Assembly (NCBI RefSeq): GCF_003020125.1
Contig: NZ_PYFW01000006.1
Location: 248,001-312,000, forward strand
DNA from: Bradyrhizobium sp. MOS003
GTDB taxonomy: Bacteria; Pseudomonadota; Alphaproteobacteria; Rhizobiales; Xanthobacteraceae
Length of the DNA: 64,000 bases
Direction: 5' to 3'
Each line of letters begins with the position of its first letter. The first letter of the stretch is position 1. Of the stretch, positions 8,871 through 17,906 are shown piece after piece. The translations under genes and the position numbers were made by a program. Below the pieces are notes generated by a model, which worked only from the letters and a program-made list of their open reading frames with translations, had not been told where the DNA came from and made no database searches.

Positions 8871-8960
8871 GAAACAGCCCGCCGCGGATATCGTCCGCGC
8901 GGGCTGAACCAAACTTCTTTCGATGATGTCATTCTGCCAGTGTTTTGCCCGACGAGTCAA
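8871..8960 (-). ncRNA. Putative small-RNA unit, copy B, in tandem with copy A
   Basis: Minus-strand unit with -35 TTGACT (8955-8960), 18 bp spacer CGTCGGGCAAAACACTGG, -10 CAGAAT (8931-8936), leader, and a hairpin at 8877-8904 whose stem differs from copy A yet keeps pairing and a single bulge at the same place. The T-tract is interrupted (TGTTTC). It ends 15 bases before the -35 of copy A, so the two are arranged as separate consecutive transcription units. Confidence 0.5.
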
Positions 8961-9006
8961 ACGAACGAACGCGCCCGGCCGGCGTTGGTCGATCTGGAGG
9001 ACCGCC

Positions 9007-9198
9007 ATGATGACCCCGACACATCGAGAGACATCGCACGGCGATGACAAGTCGCGAAGTGACAAGAAGCGTGACGTGCAGGAGGCGATCATCGAAGACG
9101 CCGCCGAAACCGGGGACAGCGGCCGCGACCTCGTGCACGGCGAGGGCGGCACCATCGAGCTGCCCACCAGGCCCGGCGATTTGTCGAAGGACGACTAG
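9007..9198 (+). CDS. Small acidic hypothetical protein
   Basis: A 63-residue hydrophilic protein, MMTPTHRETSHGDDK then DVQEAIIEDAAETGDSGRDL and a GEGGTIELPTRPGDLSKDD tail. GGAGG at 8996-9000 precedes the paired ATGs at 9007 and 9010. Charged, without membrane segments or cysteines; probably soluble and flexible. No function recognised. It precedes the receiver-domain gene by 62 bases on the same strand, so they may be co-transcribed. Confidence 0.6.
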   Translation: MMTPTHRETSHGDDKSRSDKKRDVQEAIIEDAAETGDSGRDLVHGEGGTIELPTRPGDLSKDD

Positions 9199-9260
9199 GC
9201 TATCAGGAACTTACCCGTCGAGGGCCGCGTTGAGTCGTCGCTGATAGGAAGTCTGCTGCG

Positions 9261-9605
9261 ATGACTCACACAGTCTTGGTTGTCGACGACGACCCCGGCG
9301 TGCTCGACGTGATGGTGGACATGCTGGAGGACCTCGGCTGCAACGTGGTGAAAGCCCGAAGCGGCCCGGATGCACTCGAACGGCTCGCGCAGAACCGGAA
9401 CATCTCCATCCTCATCACCGACATCAACATGCCGGGCATGGATGGCCATGAGCTGGCCGAGCTGGCGCGGCGCGCCCGCCCGGAGCTGAAGATGTTGCAG
9501 GTATCGGGGCGCGAACCCCGGCGCGACGGCCTGCCGATGATCCGCAAGCCGTTCTCGTTCGAGGAACTCGCAGCCGCCCTGCAGCGAACCACCGGCATCT
9601 GCTGA
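9261..9605 (+). CDS. Single-domain response regulator (CheY-like receiver)
   Basis: Receiver-only protein of 114 residues. The acidic pocket D9-D10-D11 (VVDDDPG), phosphoacceptor D54 in ITDINMPGMDG, and the conserved lysine in IRKPFSFEEL are all present, so it should be phosphorylatable. There is no output domain and no adjacent histidine kinase, so the partner is unknown; FixL/hybrid-kinase phosphorelays and chemotaxis-like switches are the usual uses. The alpha4-beta5 segment (GREPRRDGLPMI) is shorter than in CheY. It is followed 10 bases later, on the opposite strand, by the terminator end of putative small-RNA copy C. Confidence 0.85.
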   Translation: MTHTVLVVDDDPGVLDVMVDMLEDLGCNVVKARSGPDALERLAQNRNISILITDINMPGMDGHELAELARRARPELKMLQVSGREPRRDGLPMIRKPFSFEELAAALQRTTGIC

Positions 9606-9615
9606 CCGCGCGCCG

Positions 9616-9707
9616 CAAAACAAAACCCGCAGCGGGAAGCTCCCGCGCGGGTGAAATCGAACTGTTCTGATGATGCCACTATGCCGGTGTTTTGCCCGAC
9701 GCGTCAA
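9616..9707 (-). ncRNA. Putative small-RNA unit, copy C
   Basis: Minus-strand unit: -35 TTGACG (9702-9707), spacer CGTCGGGCAAAACACCGG, -10 CATAGT (9678-9683), predicted start near 9671, stem-loop 9625-9652, then a T-rich tail TTTTGTTTTG. In this copy both arms of the lower stem have changed together (GCGGGA with TCCCGC instead of GCGGA with TCCGC). The hairpin points toward the 3' end of the receiver gene on the other strand and could end convergent transcripts in both directions. Confidence 0.5.
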
Positions 9708-9829
9708 CGTGGCGAACGCGGGAAAAGCAATCCCTCCTCCCAACTCGATATGTGGTGCGCAACGGGCTTGCTTCAAGTCCCCGCCTCTGCCGTAGAACCC
9801 CCGGCCCAACACCAAGCCGAGGGGTCAAC

Positions 9830-11353
<1,524 letters not shown>

Positions 11354-11569
11354 GGCGCGCACATATTCAGATGTCCGCTTGTCCCCCAACAGCGGCGCAA
11401 AAGCGGACATCATTGAAAGTCGCTAATGGGCCACTAGCAGACGTTCGCTCGCCGTCCAGGTCAGCGAACGACGCCCGCTGCATGCTGGGGACCAGCCAAT
11501 CGACCGCGAGGGAAGCAAGCTTCGAGGACAATGAAGGCAGCCAGACCGCCGATCCGGCCTAGGCCAATG

Positions 11570-11746
11570 TCACGTCGGGTGACGCAATTCTTCGCTATCC
11601 GTCCATGCTTGAAAGTCTGGGACCTGCAATGGATCGATGTCGTCACACTTGATACAGCGAAACTTGCGACCGCCTGTCTTAACGATCACGAAGTGCATCG
11701 GCTTGCCGCATTTCGGGCAGATCGGACGAGGGGAGTTTTTGGGCAT
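11570..11746 (-). CDS. Small four-cysteine zinc-ribbon protein
   Basis: A 58-residue protein, MPKNSPRPICPKCGKPM through KFRCIKCDDIDPLQVPDF. Two CxxC knuckles (C10/C13 and C31/C34) are placed as in a zinc ribbon. It is too short to appear in most gene predictions. Its size and pattern are common to small orphan ribbons of this lineage; partner and role are unknown. It is solitary between two non-coding stretches. Confidence 0.65.
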   Translation of the reverse strand: MPKNSPRPICPKCGKPMHFVIVKTGGRKFRCIKCDDIDPLQVPDFQAWTDSEELRHPT

Positions 11747-12059
11747 GGGGGCTCACGCTGACCGAGGGCGCGAGTCTTCCGCTCACAGTCATCGGACAAA
11801 TTGATGAGCCGATGATGAAACCACGCTAATCACCCCTTGTGACGGTTGCATCAGAAAAGAACCGGGCTACGTATTGGTACGGAGCTGCCCCTTTGGTTCA
11901 ACGGCCTCCGGTTACCTTCGGTCTTCCCATCTACGGGCCTCACTTTGGGAGCAGAGGGCATTCGACCCAAATGAAGGAGTGCGGCAGCCTCTTCGGTCAA
12001 GCTCCTCAGGGGCGCCCGTCGCTGTCGCGCGCTTCCTTCATCAGGATTGCAGGATCTCT
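11747..12059. other. Intergenic stretch without a recognisable gene
   Basis: About 310 bases. Short open frames exist on both strands but none has a ribosome-binding site, a family motif or matching composition. I see no tRNA-like cloverleaf or strong terminator. Confidence 0.5.
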
Positions 12060-12215
12060 TCAACGGCCACAGCGGACCCGTTTTCTTATCTCGTCCTCAA
12101 GCTCTTCGAGCAACTTGAGGAGTTTGGGACCGTCCATGTCCTCACGCGCGGCGCGCTTATAGCGCTCCACAATCGTCAGCTCGGTCTCTGAGAATGGTCC
12201 GGCCTCGTTTTCCAT
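12060..12215 (-). CDS. Small charged helical hypothetical protein
   Basis: A 51-residue protein (MENEAGPFSETELTIVERYK, then MDGPKLLKLLEELEDEIRKRV). Start ATG 12215 has GGGAAG eight bases upstream; an 11-residue extension to 12248 is possible but lacks a site. Predicted to be two amphipathic helices; the second half could form a coiled coil. No family recognised. Confidence 0.5.
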   Translation of the reverse strand: MENEAGPFSETELTIVERYKRAAREDMDGPKLLKLLEELEDEIRKRVRCGR

Positions 12216-12699
12216 CGCCGCTTCCCGTTCTAAAGAAGGCGGGAGCATTTCGGCTCTCAGTCACCGATCGAGGCCACAAACCGTGCGGTGATACCCAACG
12301 TTAGCATGGCGCGACCGACATCGTCGCTGCGACAGTTGAGGCGGCCTGCATATAAAGGAGGCAGGTCTAACAGTTGTTCCTCAGGGACTGCCGTCAGGCC
12401 TCTCAGGATAGCCTAGAAAGTTTCGGTGAGAGGCGATGGAGGGCCGGAAGGAACGGACGATTGAAAAGAAGGAACAGCGCCGGTTCGTCGCTCCGCTTCT
12501 TCAACTTGAAGCCTGAGAGTTTTCAGTTCTGCAAGGCGCGAAGAGAGTTCGTTGAAACGTCGGACAATAAGGATCGCATGAAATTCCTGCATTATCGCCT
12601 CCCAGCACCAAAGCCACCTTTTAAAGACTTGAGAGTAGAGTCAGCAGTCGCAATTTCGTTAAAGTATGTGTTGTTTCGGAGTTGGAACTCCCTCTTATC
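12216..12699. other. Low-coding stretch inside the prophage-debris zone
   Basis: Nearly 500 bases with lower GC than the flanks. An open frame of 191 codons crosses it on the plus strand, but it begins without a binding site, changes composition midway and runs antisense to a better minus-strand candidate. I regard the stretch as decayed phage or intergenic DNA. Confidence 0.45.
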
Positions 12700-12843
12700 T
12701 TACTCCACTCCCTGTGGACCTTTTGTGAAGCGATTAACACCTCCCAACGACACATTGAGGAGCGCGGCCGCAACGACGACCGCCCAAATCAACAGCTGGT
12801 GGCGATCGGGTCCCAGTGCCGGTTCATGGCGGCAGCCTAGCAC
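12700..12843 (-). CDS. Possible 47-residue single-pass membrane peptide
   Basis: Minus-strand ORF from GTG 12843 to TAA 12700 with a central hydrophobic run LLIWAVVVAAALLNV and a short charged tail. It lies between the phage-type operon at 12970-13616 and decayed DNA, where a holin or spanin-like relic would not be surprising. No clear ribosome-binding site, so coding status is doubtful. Confidence 0.25.
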   Translation of the reverse strand: MLGCRHEPALGPDRHQLLIWAVVVAAALLNVSLGGVNRFTKGPQGVE

Positions 12844-12943
12844 CAGCGCGATCCGCGACAAGTTCGAACGGCTTCCGGAAGGCCTGCCGTGCCCTTTGAT
12901 CGTGAGATCATCACGTCACCTGCCTTCCAGAGCCCCACGCAAA

Positions 12944-12975
12944 AAATAAGCCCGCCGGATCCCGTGGGCTTATTT
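12944..12975 (-). terminator. Rho-independent terminator containing a stop codon
   Basis: Stem AAATAAGCCC/GGGCTTATTT (12944-12953 with 12966-12975), 12-base loop, then TTTTTT on the minus strand. The TAA of the gene at 12970-13176 lies within the first minus-strand arm, so translation of the last codon would melt the hairpin. Confidence 0.8.
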
Positions 12976-13176
12976 CGGTATCACCCGTTGGGGCATTCGG
13001 CTCAAGACCCGAATGTTGCGCCGGTCCTCGCTTGGGGCCACCTTAATCAGGGATGGCACTTCAGGAACGGAGGTCTCGGGCTTGTACGCGAGCGCGTCCG
13101 CAATCCACTGGGGCCATTTCGCTTCGGGACCCGGCTCGGCACGCACTTGAAGCAACCTTTGAAGTATGTCGCTCAT
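12970..13176 (-). CDS. Prophage-associated hypothetical protein
   Basis: A 68-residue protein (MSDILQRLLQVRAEPGPEAK, then WPQWIADALAYKPE). ATG 13176 overlaps the TGA of the upstream phage-type gene as ATGA, so the two are translationally coupled. Its stop is embedded in a terminator hairpin. Small polar protein with one Trp-rich helix; no family assigned. Its place after the packaging-type gene suggests a phage operon relic. Confidence 0.6.
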   Translation of the reverse strand: MSDILQRLLQVRAEPGPEAKWPQWIADALAYKPETSVPEVPSLIKVAPSEDRRNIRVLSRMPQRVIPK

Positions 13177-13616
13177 GACTGCTCCTGCGACTGCAACCAA
13201 AGTTCTTCGTAAGAGGCATCGTCACCGCGTACCGCTCCCAGGCTTCCGAGAACGCTGACCGGCATTCGTTGCACGCTCTCCTCGATATGCGCTTCCATCT
13301 TCACGTTGTCGCCGGGATGCACAATGACCCGCTCGATGCGGTGAACGAATTCCAGCGGCTTGCCGTCTTCGCTTGCAACCGGCTGCAGCGGCTTGCCCCA
13401 CCCCCGATCGAACATGACGGCGACTGCCGCGACACGTGCATGGGCGGGAGCTTTCTGGTCGCGCATGATCTGCACGAGCGTCTTCATGCCGAGCGCGGTA
13501 TGCGTCCGCGCCAGGGATTTGATTTCGGTCAACGTCCGCTGCTTCAGGGCTCGGCGAGCAGCTGCCCTCGCGAGAGCGTTCTGGGAAAGTAAGTTGTTCT
13601 TGACGGGTTCAGTCAT
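13173..13616 (-). CDS. Prophage-associated small protein, second copy
   Basis: Protein of 147 residues from ATG 13616 (MTEPVKNNLLSQ), with GGGGA upstream. Residues 30-110 match the protein at 8114-8452: RTLTEIKSLARTHT, VMFDRGWGKPLQPVASEDGK, FVHRIERVIVHPGD. The extra C-terminus (HIEESVQRMPVSVLGSLG) is absent from the first copy. It forms a two-gene operon with 12970-13176 and starts 52 bases downstream of putative small-RNA copy D. In phages such genes precede the large terminase; none follows here. Confidence 0.65.
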   Translation of the reverse strand: MTEPVKNNLLSQNALARAAARRALKQRTLTEIKSLARTHTALGMKTLVQIMRDQKAPAHARVAAVAVMFDRGWGKPLQPVASEDGKPLEFVHRIERVIVHPGDNVKMEAHIEESVQRMPVSVLGSLGAVRGDDASYEELWLQSQEQS

Positions 13617-13667
13617 TTGGAAATCCCCTTTTGCAAACAATCCAATTCGTCACTTGCATCGGGACGC

Positions 13668-13758
13668 AAAAAACCCGCGGCGGATTAAATCCGGCGCGGG
13701 CGCAAAACAAACTCGTCTCGATGATGCTATTCTGCCGGTGTTTTGCCCGACGTGTCAA
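13668..13758 (-). ncRNA. Putative small-RNA unit, copy D
   Basis: Minus-strand unit: -35 TTGACA (13753-13758), spacer CGTCGGGCAAAACACCGG, -10 CAGAAT (13729-13734), predicted start near 13722, hairpin 13674-13700, T-tract of six (13668-13673). A G-G mismatch takes the place of the bulge seen in the other copies. The phage-type gene at 13616 lies 52 bases beyond the T-tract on the same strand, so this copy could also act as an attenuated leader. Confidence 0.55.
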
Positions 13759-13781
13759 ACGACAAACGCTATTGTGAAGGG

Positions 13782-14141
13782 CTAGGCAGCCCCTTTTAGG
13801 GGGAGTGCCAGCTGAAGCGCAAAGGGCCGCGTGGCGTTGGCTTCGACGAACGCCTGCAAGGCCGGAGTGATCTCGGTGCTGTCGGCAGCAGCGTCTGCCA
13901 GCTCATCGGCGATCTCGCTGGTCGCATCGCGAGCATGGCCCTCGATCGCATTGAAGACCACGATCCGCACGGGATAAGCGTACTGGCCGGAGAGCAGGTC
14001 GCGAATTATGGTGTCGCGGTCGGTGTCCTGCTCGTCAGTCTCGCGCCAGGAGCAGCCGGCACGCGGGCCAAAATCTTCAAGCACCAGATAAATATCCCGG
14101 TCGAGGCGATCGGTCGGGACAATCGAGGGCGATGAACGCAT
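13782..14141 (-). CDS. Conserved-looking hypothetical protein
   Basis: A 119-residue soluble protein beginning MRSSPSIVPTDRLDRDIYLV at ATG 14141, with CGGAG upstream; the frame extends to 14318 but the extra residues are Pro/Arg-rich and lack a site. Contains DRDTIIRDLLSGQYAYPVRIVVFNAIEG and an acidic Ala-rich helix (EIADELADAAADS). The pattern is that of small host proteins of this lineage. No function recognised. Confidence 0.6.
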   Translation of the reverse strand: MRSSPSIVPTDRLDRDIYLVLEDFGPRAGCSWRETDEQDTDRDTIIRDLLSGQYAYPVRIVVFNAIEGHARDATSEIADELADAAADSTEITPALQAFVEANATRPFALQLALPLKGAA

Positions 14142-14323
14142 ACGCTTACTCCGAAACTGGTCACTGCGGAGAGACGGCCCCGGCTTGCAGGGGGGCTTGG
14201 GGTATGGCCGGGGCCGCTCCGCCAGCTCGGCGGCGAGCCGGCACCAAACCAACTTCGTCGCGACAGAAGCAGTTCCTGGGTTGAGGAGATTCTTGCCAGG
14301 GCAGAAACGCGCAAGCATTAAGA

Positions 14324-14347
14324 AGGGGCTATCTTGCGATAGCCCCT
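14324..14347. terminator. Stem-loop, possible terminator
   Basis: Perfect 10 bp stem AGGGGCTATC/GATAGCCCCT with a TTGC loop. Neither strand has a long T-run after it (minus strand: TCTTAATG), and no gene ends close by, so its role is uncertain. The surrounding 14142-14476 contains no recognisable gene. Confidence 0.4.
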
Positions 14348-14476
14348 CGCCGGTTGAAATTGTTGTTCGGGATCAAATGCCAGCCCCGGCCTGCGTATTT
14401 CTACCTAGATTAGGCAGGATGGGGAGTCCGGGAAACTGCGGTGTCCGCTAGAGGAACACCCAGCGCTCCCTCTGCA

Positions 14477-14662
14477 TCAACGGCCGAGCTTCCGCTCCAC
14501 CTTCTTCCGGCTGCTGCCGACCTTCTTGACCGCTTTCTTGACGGCCGAGGCGGAGCGCCCGGTCTTCTTTGCTTCGTAGCTGACTTCGTATTTCTGCCCG
14601 CCCGCCACGCGCGCGCGGTCCTGCTTGCGACCGCGAGCGGTCTGTTTTTTCGCCTTAGCCAT
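14477..14662 (-). CDS. DUF3606-type small basic protein
   Basis: A 61-residue, strongly basic protein. The second half VAGGQKYEVSYEAKKTGRSASAVKKAVKKVGSSRKKVERKLG matches the DUF3606 pattern, a short helical domain common in rhizobia. GGAGGT precedes ATG 14662. Its basic charge would suit nucleic-acid binding, but no activity is established. It is divergent from the DNA ligase gene across a short gap. Confidence 0.75.
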   Translation of the reverse strand: MAKAKKQTARGRKQDRARVAGGQKYEVSYEAKKTGRSASAVKKAVKKVGSSRKKVERKLGR

Positions 14663-14796
14663 ATTGCACCTCCATGCGCTGCGAAAACGCCAGAGGATTC
14701 AGTTGGTTCCCAAACCTCCAGATGCGGTCGACCGGCCCGGAACGAATCGGCGCAGAAAGATTCGAGTCAATTGAGTATGTTGCGTGGAGTTGTTCA

Positions 14797-15717
14797 GTGG
14801 CGTGGCGTCAGCCAAAGGCACCGTCGATCGGCGTGAAGGCGCCCTTCCCGAAGTTTATCGAACCGGCCTTGGCGTCCTCCGTCGAGAGGGTCCCCTCCGG
14901 GGAACGCTGGATTCACGAGATCAAATTCGACGGTTATCGCGTTCAGGTACACATGGCCAATGAGGCCGTGACCATCTACACCCGCCGCGGCTTCGACTGG
15001 ACGCGACGCTTCAAGAAGATCGCCGATGTCGCGTGGCACATCAAGGCAGGTTCGGCCATCATCGACGGCGAGGTCGTCGTCCCCGCTGCTGACGGCACGA
15101 CCGACTTCTCGGTGCTCCAGAACGAGTTGAAAGGCACGTCCACCAAGCTCGTGCTGGTGGCCTTCGACCTGCTCTATCTCAACGGCCGCGACATTCGCGG
15201 CCTGCCGCTGGTTCAGCGCAAGGCCGAACTGAAGAAGATCGTTGCCGGTTCCGACGTGCAATTCAGCGAGAGCTTCGAACTCGAAGGCCGCGAAATGTTC
15301 GCCCATGCCTGCAAGGTCGGACTTGAGGGCGTCGTCTCGAAGGTTCGGGACAGCGTCTACAATAGTGGACGGGGCAACAGCTGGGTCAAGACGACCTGCC
15401 GGCAGCGGGAGACCCTGACCATCGCTGGCTTCGCGCTCGATGAAGGCAAGTGGGACGGCGTTTATCTCGGACGCCGCAAGGGAGATGATCTGGTCTACGC
15501 CGGCAAGGTCGACCACGGGTTTGACAAGACATCAGCCGCCGAACTGCGCCAGCGCCTGGAGCCGCTGCGGCGCAAGACCCAACCTTACGCCAAGCGCATC
15601 GCGCATAGGGGTATCTGGGTCGAACCAAAGCTGCTTGCAGAGATCGAGTACCGGGCCAAGTCGGCGGAGGGAAAGGTGCGGCATCCATTCTTCAAGGGAT
15701 TGAGGGAGGATTTATGA
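14797..15717 (+). CDS. Stand-alone ATP-dependent DNA ligase (LigD ligase-domain type)
   Basis: DNA ligase of 306 residues with the adenylation and OB domains but no polymerase or nuclease module of full LigD. Motif I is HEIKFDGYRV with the AMP-accepting lysine K43; motif III AFDLLYLNGRDIRG; motif IV EGVVSKVRDSVYNSGRGNSWVKT; the OB part includes YLGRRKGDDLVYAGKVDHGF and RHPFFKGLRED. The start is uncertain: GTG 14797 has GGAG eight bases upstream and sits just before the conserved region, while upstream ATGs (14674, 14722) add atypical sequence. A Ku gene is not in the window. The Cys-rich gene overlaps its stop (ATGA). Confidence 0.85.
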   Translation: MAWRQPKAPSIGVKAPFPKFIEPALASSVERVPSGERWIHEIKFDGYRVQVHMANEAVTIYTRRGFDWTRRFKKIADVAWHIKAGSAIIDGEVVVPAADGTTDFSVLQNELKGTSTKLVLVAFDLLYLNGRDIRGLPLVQRKAELKKIVAGSDVQFSESFELEGREMFAHACKVGLEGVVSKVRDSVYNSGRGNSWVKTTCRQRETLTIAGFALDEGKWDGVYLGRRKGDDLVYAGKVDHGFDKTSAAELRQRLEPLRRKTQPYAKRIAHRGIWVEPKLLAEIEYRAKSAEGKVRHPFFKGLREDL

Positions 15718-15926
15718 CGGACAGCAGCGCGGTCGTTTACTGCGCCTGGAATTGCAATACAGAGGTCGACATTGAGATTGTGTATCTCGGCTGCGGCGCA
15801 GGACAAATCTGGTGCCTCGAATGCGGTGGCGACGGCAATTGGGGCAAGTTCGCACCAGAGATTGTCGGGCCAGATTGCGCTTGCATTGATTGCAAGGGGA
15901 CTGGCCGGAAGTTGGTGAGTATCTGA
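15714..15926 (+). CDS. Small cysteine-rich protein coupled to the ligase
   Basis: A 70-residue protein with eight cysteines, including CLECGGDGNWG and CIDCKGTGRKL. These CxxCxGxG repeats resemble half of the DnaJ zinc-finger domain. Its ATG overlaps the ligase TGA, so expression is coupled. It may bind zinc and act as a chaperone or adaptor; that is inference. No closer family seen. Confidence 0.65.
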   Translation: MTDSSAVVYCAWNCNTEVDIEIVYLGCGAGQIWCLECGGDGNWGKFAPEIVGPDCACIDCKGTGRKLVSI

Positions 15927-16032
15927 CGCTCTTGGTTGTCCACAGCCACGACGGGCAGTGGCTTGCAGCTTCGGCGCCCTACTAGGAATCGATAATTTGC
16001 CAACATAATTGGCACATGCCTTTGATGATCCA

Positions 16033-16446
16033 ATGTCCACGAAGTCGCGCGAATATCTCTTCGGCACCCAGATCAAGATGTCCGCTGAGCGCGCCAAGGA
16101 GGCTCGCAAGCAAGCCGACAAACTGGCCTGCGAGGCGTGGAACTATCGCATGCTTGGCTATAAGGGTCCGGCACAGCCGTCACCAACGATCGGAGATGCA
16201 ATCAACGGAGGATACCTCTACCTGGAGGTCCGCTGTCTCGGTTGCGACACCAATCAATCCGTTGCGCTCGATATCATTCGTCGCTCCAAGACAACGCCAG
16301 TGCACGAACTCGAACGCTACATGCGCTGTAAGGACTGCTCGCAAGTGCGGGGCTATCCGTACAAGCGCAGCAAGCTTGTAGCGTTGAGGACAACAAAGAT
16401 TTCAGTCGGTAACCCACCCACCATCTGGTGGCCGGGCGAGCGCTAA
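16033..16446 (+). CDS. Conserved-type hypothetical protein with a zinc-ribbon core
   Basis: A 137-residue protein from ATG 16033 (MSTKSREYLFG). An N-terminal helix (AERAKEARKQADKLACEAWN) precedes a core with YLEVRCLGCDTNQSVAL and RYMRCKDCSQVRGYPYKRS, two CxxC pairs consistent with a zinc ribbon. A TTG at 16009 would add eight residues. The Shine-Dalgarno is weak. Role unknown; GC is below the window average, like its neighbours. Confidence 0.6.
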   Translation: MSTKSREYLFGTQIKMSAERAKEARKQADKLACEAWNYRMLGYKGPAQPSPTIGDAINGGYLYLEVRCLGCDTNQSVALDIIRRSKTTPVHELERYMRCKDCSQVRGYPYKRSKLVALRTTKISVGNPPTIWWPGER

Positions 16447-16531
16447 AGGACACCGCATCACGCTATGTTCTAGGAATTTCTGATCGCCTTCTGAAGTTGG
16501 TCCAACTTCGCTTGGATCGAAGATGTGTTAG

Positions 16532-16984
16532 TGCAATCAGTTTGCAGCTGAATTCCTGGCTCCGGAATCACTAGTCAAGAAAGTCGCCGCTAAGACGATA
16601 CGCAGCGACAGCTTGGATATTGAAGAGCTCCGCAACTTTTCTTCATTGATCAAGCTGTCTCTCACCGCAAGTCTGTATCGGCTCGTTGAAACGGGCCACT
16701 ATAAAAAGACCGCTGTTGCACAGTGGATGTCATATCTAAAGGCGAACGCGAACCCGGACTTTACGCAGAAACAAGGTGGACGCCGGGTAGAAGAGTGGAA
16801 GTACAAGCTTGCAAAGTACGGTACGCGCTTCGCCGAGGCGTACTCCGCCGCGTTTGAACAAGATAAGATCGATGACTATGAATTCTATCGAATCTCAGGA
16901 ATCAAACCGAAATACCAAGCGGACTACTTGAAACGCGCGCCTCTGGCGTCCCTCAACGACGCCGAAGATGGCGCCGATGCCTAA
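16532..16984 (+). pseudogene. 5'-truncated ImmA/IrrE (DUF955)-type metallopeptidase remnant
   Basis: The frame opens after an in-frame TAG and reads CNQFAAEFLAPESLVKKVAA, the hallmark segment that follows the HExxH zinc site in ImmA/IrrE proteins, then the usual tail LIKLSLTASLYRLVETGHYKKTAVAQWM and GIKPKYQADYLKRA. No HExxH, no ATG and no ribosome-binding site lie upstream. The catalytic half is missing. Only weak non-ATG starts (TTG 16613) remain, so it is probably dead unless the tail alone is made. The PIN-like gene overlaps its last 17 bases, the compact arrangement of a former two-gene module. Confidence 0.6.
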
Positions 16985-17405
16985 GAAGAGCGCGGGTTAC
17001 ACTTTCGACGTGCGCGGCCTCCTCGCTTGGAGTCACGCTTCTGCCAACGAGTTTGCCATTCCGGCAGCAGATATCGAAAGCGGTCAGGTGCGAATCTTCA
17101 GCTGTGCCTGGAATGAGATGCATTCCGCCTACGAGGACGAAGCTAAAGCGTTTCAGGAGCTAGATTTCAAGCGAGAGCCCTTGTCAGAGGAACATCGAGA
17201 ATCTGTGGTTGCGATAGCAGACGCGGCCAACGCGACCTTTGGTTGGAAAGGAACTTACGACAAGGCGGTTGAGTGGCAGATTGCTGGGGTGGCGAGCTGT
17301 GAGGGGCTGGTAGTTGTCACAGATGAGAGAGGAAAGAAAAAATACTCAAAGATCGACGGCATCAAAGCGGTGAGCTTTTCGGAGTACATAGCGGATCACG
17401 ACTAG
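16968..17405 (+). CDS. PIN-like (DUF4411-like) putative toxin protein
   Basis: A 145-residue protein. The start YTFDVRGLLAW followed by IESGQVRIFSCAWNEM and, late, the strand GLVVVTDERGKKK and SFSEYIADHD resembles PIN-like nucleases, where spaced acidic residues hold the metal. The first Asp and the late TDE are visible; the full acidic set cannot be confirmed by eye. In many genomes DUF4411 PIN proteins are paired with ImmA/IrrE partners, which fits the truncated gene just upstream. ATG 16968 and ATG 16977 are both possible. Confidence 0.5.
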   Translation: MAPMPKKSAGYTFDVRGLLAWSHASANEFAIPAADIESGQVRIFSCAWNEMHSAYEDEAKAFQELDFKREPLSEEHRESVVAIADAANATFGWKGTYDKAVEWQIAGVASCEGLVVVTDERGKKKYSKIDGIKAVSFSEYIADHD

Positions 17406-17441
17406 CGTTTCTCAATGGTCAATACTAAGCACGTCCACCCC

Positions 17442-17906
17442 ATGTTCTCAATCCACCCCGACGATCTCAGCTCCGAACCGACCCGCCGCCTGCTCGCGCT
17501 GCATCTCGCCGGCATGCATGCGAACTCGCCGCCGGGCCATGTCTTCGCGCTCGACCTGTCGGGGCTGCAGACGCCCGATGTCACCGTGTGGTCGGTGCGC
17601 GAAGGTGACGACGTCGTCGGCATCGGCGCGCTGAAGGAGCTCGGCGACGGCGGCGCCGAGGTGAAGTCGATGCGCACCCACCCCGACCATCTGCGCCGCG
17701 GCGTCGCGGCGCTGCTGCTGGACCACATCGTGCGCGAGGCCAGGGCACGCGGGTTGACCCGGCTGAGCCTGGAGACCGGAAGCGGCCCGGCGTTCGAGCC
17801 GGCGGTGGCGCTGTACCGCAAGCGCGGCTTCGTCAACGGCGATGCGTTCGCCGATTACCAGGCGAGCGCCTTCAACCAATTCCTGCATCTGGCGCTTCGC
17901 GCCTGA
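17442..17906 (+). CDS. GNAT-family N-acetyltransferase
   Basis: Single GNAT domain of 154 residues from ATG 17442 (MFSIHPDDLSSE); ATG 17415 is an alternative. Core motifs are VVGIGALKELGDGGAEVKSMRTHPDHLRRGVAALLLDHIVREARARG, with RRGVAALL as the acetyl-CoA pyrophosphate loop, and ALYRKRGFVNGDAF. It resembles YsnE/small-molecule acetyltransferases. Base composition returns to the high-GC norm exactly here, marking the right edge of the lower-GC 16.0-17.4 kb patch. Confidence 0.85.
   Translation: MFSIHPDDLSSEPTRRLLALHLAGMHANSPPGHVFALDLSGLQTPDVTVWSVREGDDVVGIGALKELGDGGAEVKSMRTHPDHLRRGVAALLLDHIVREARARGLTRLSLETGSGPAFEPAVALYRKRGFVNGDAFADYQASAFNQFLHLALRA

Noticed and set aside
11870..12000. Possible tRNA near the phage debris as an integration site.
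   Set aside because: No acceptor stem pairing or GGTTCGAATCC-type T-loop could be found here or at the other block edges.
12374..12949. 191-codon plus-strand ORF in the prophage zone.
   Set aside because: No start site, mixed composition and no motif; overlaps the far better minus-strand terminator and phage genes at its end.
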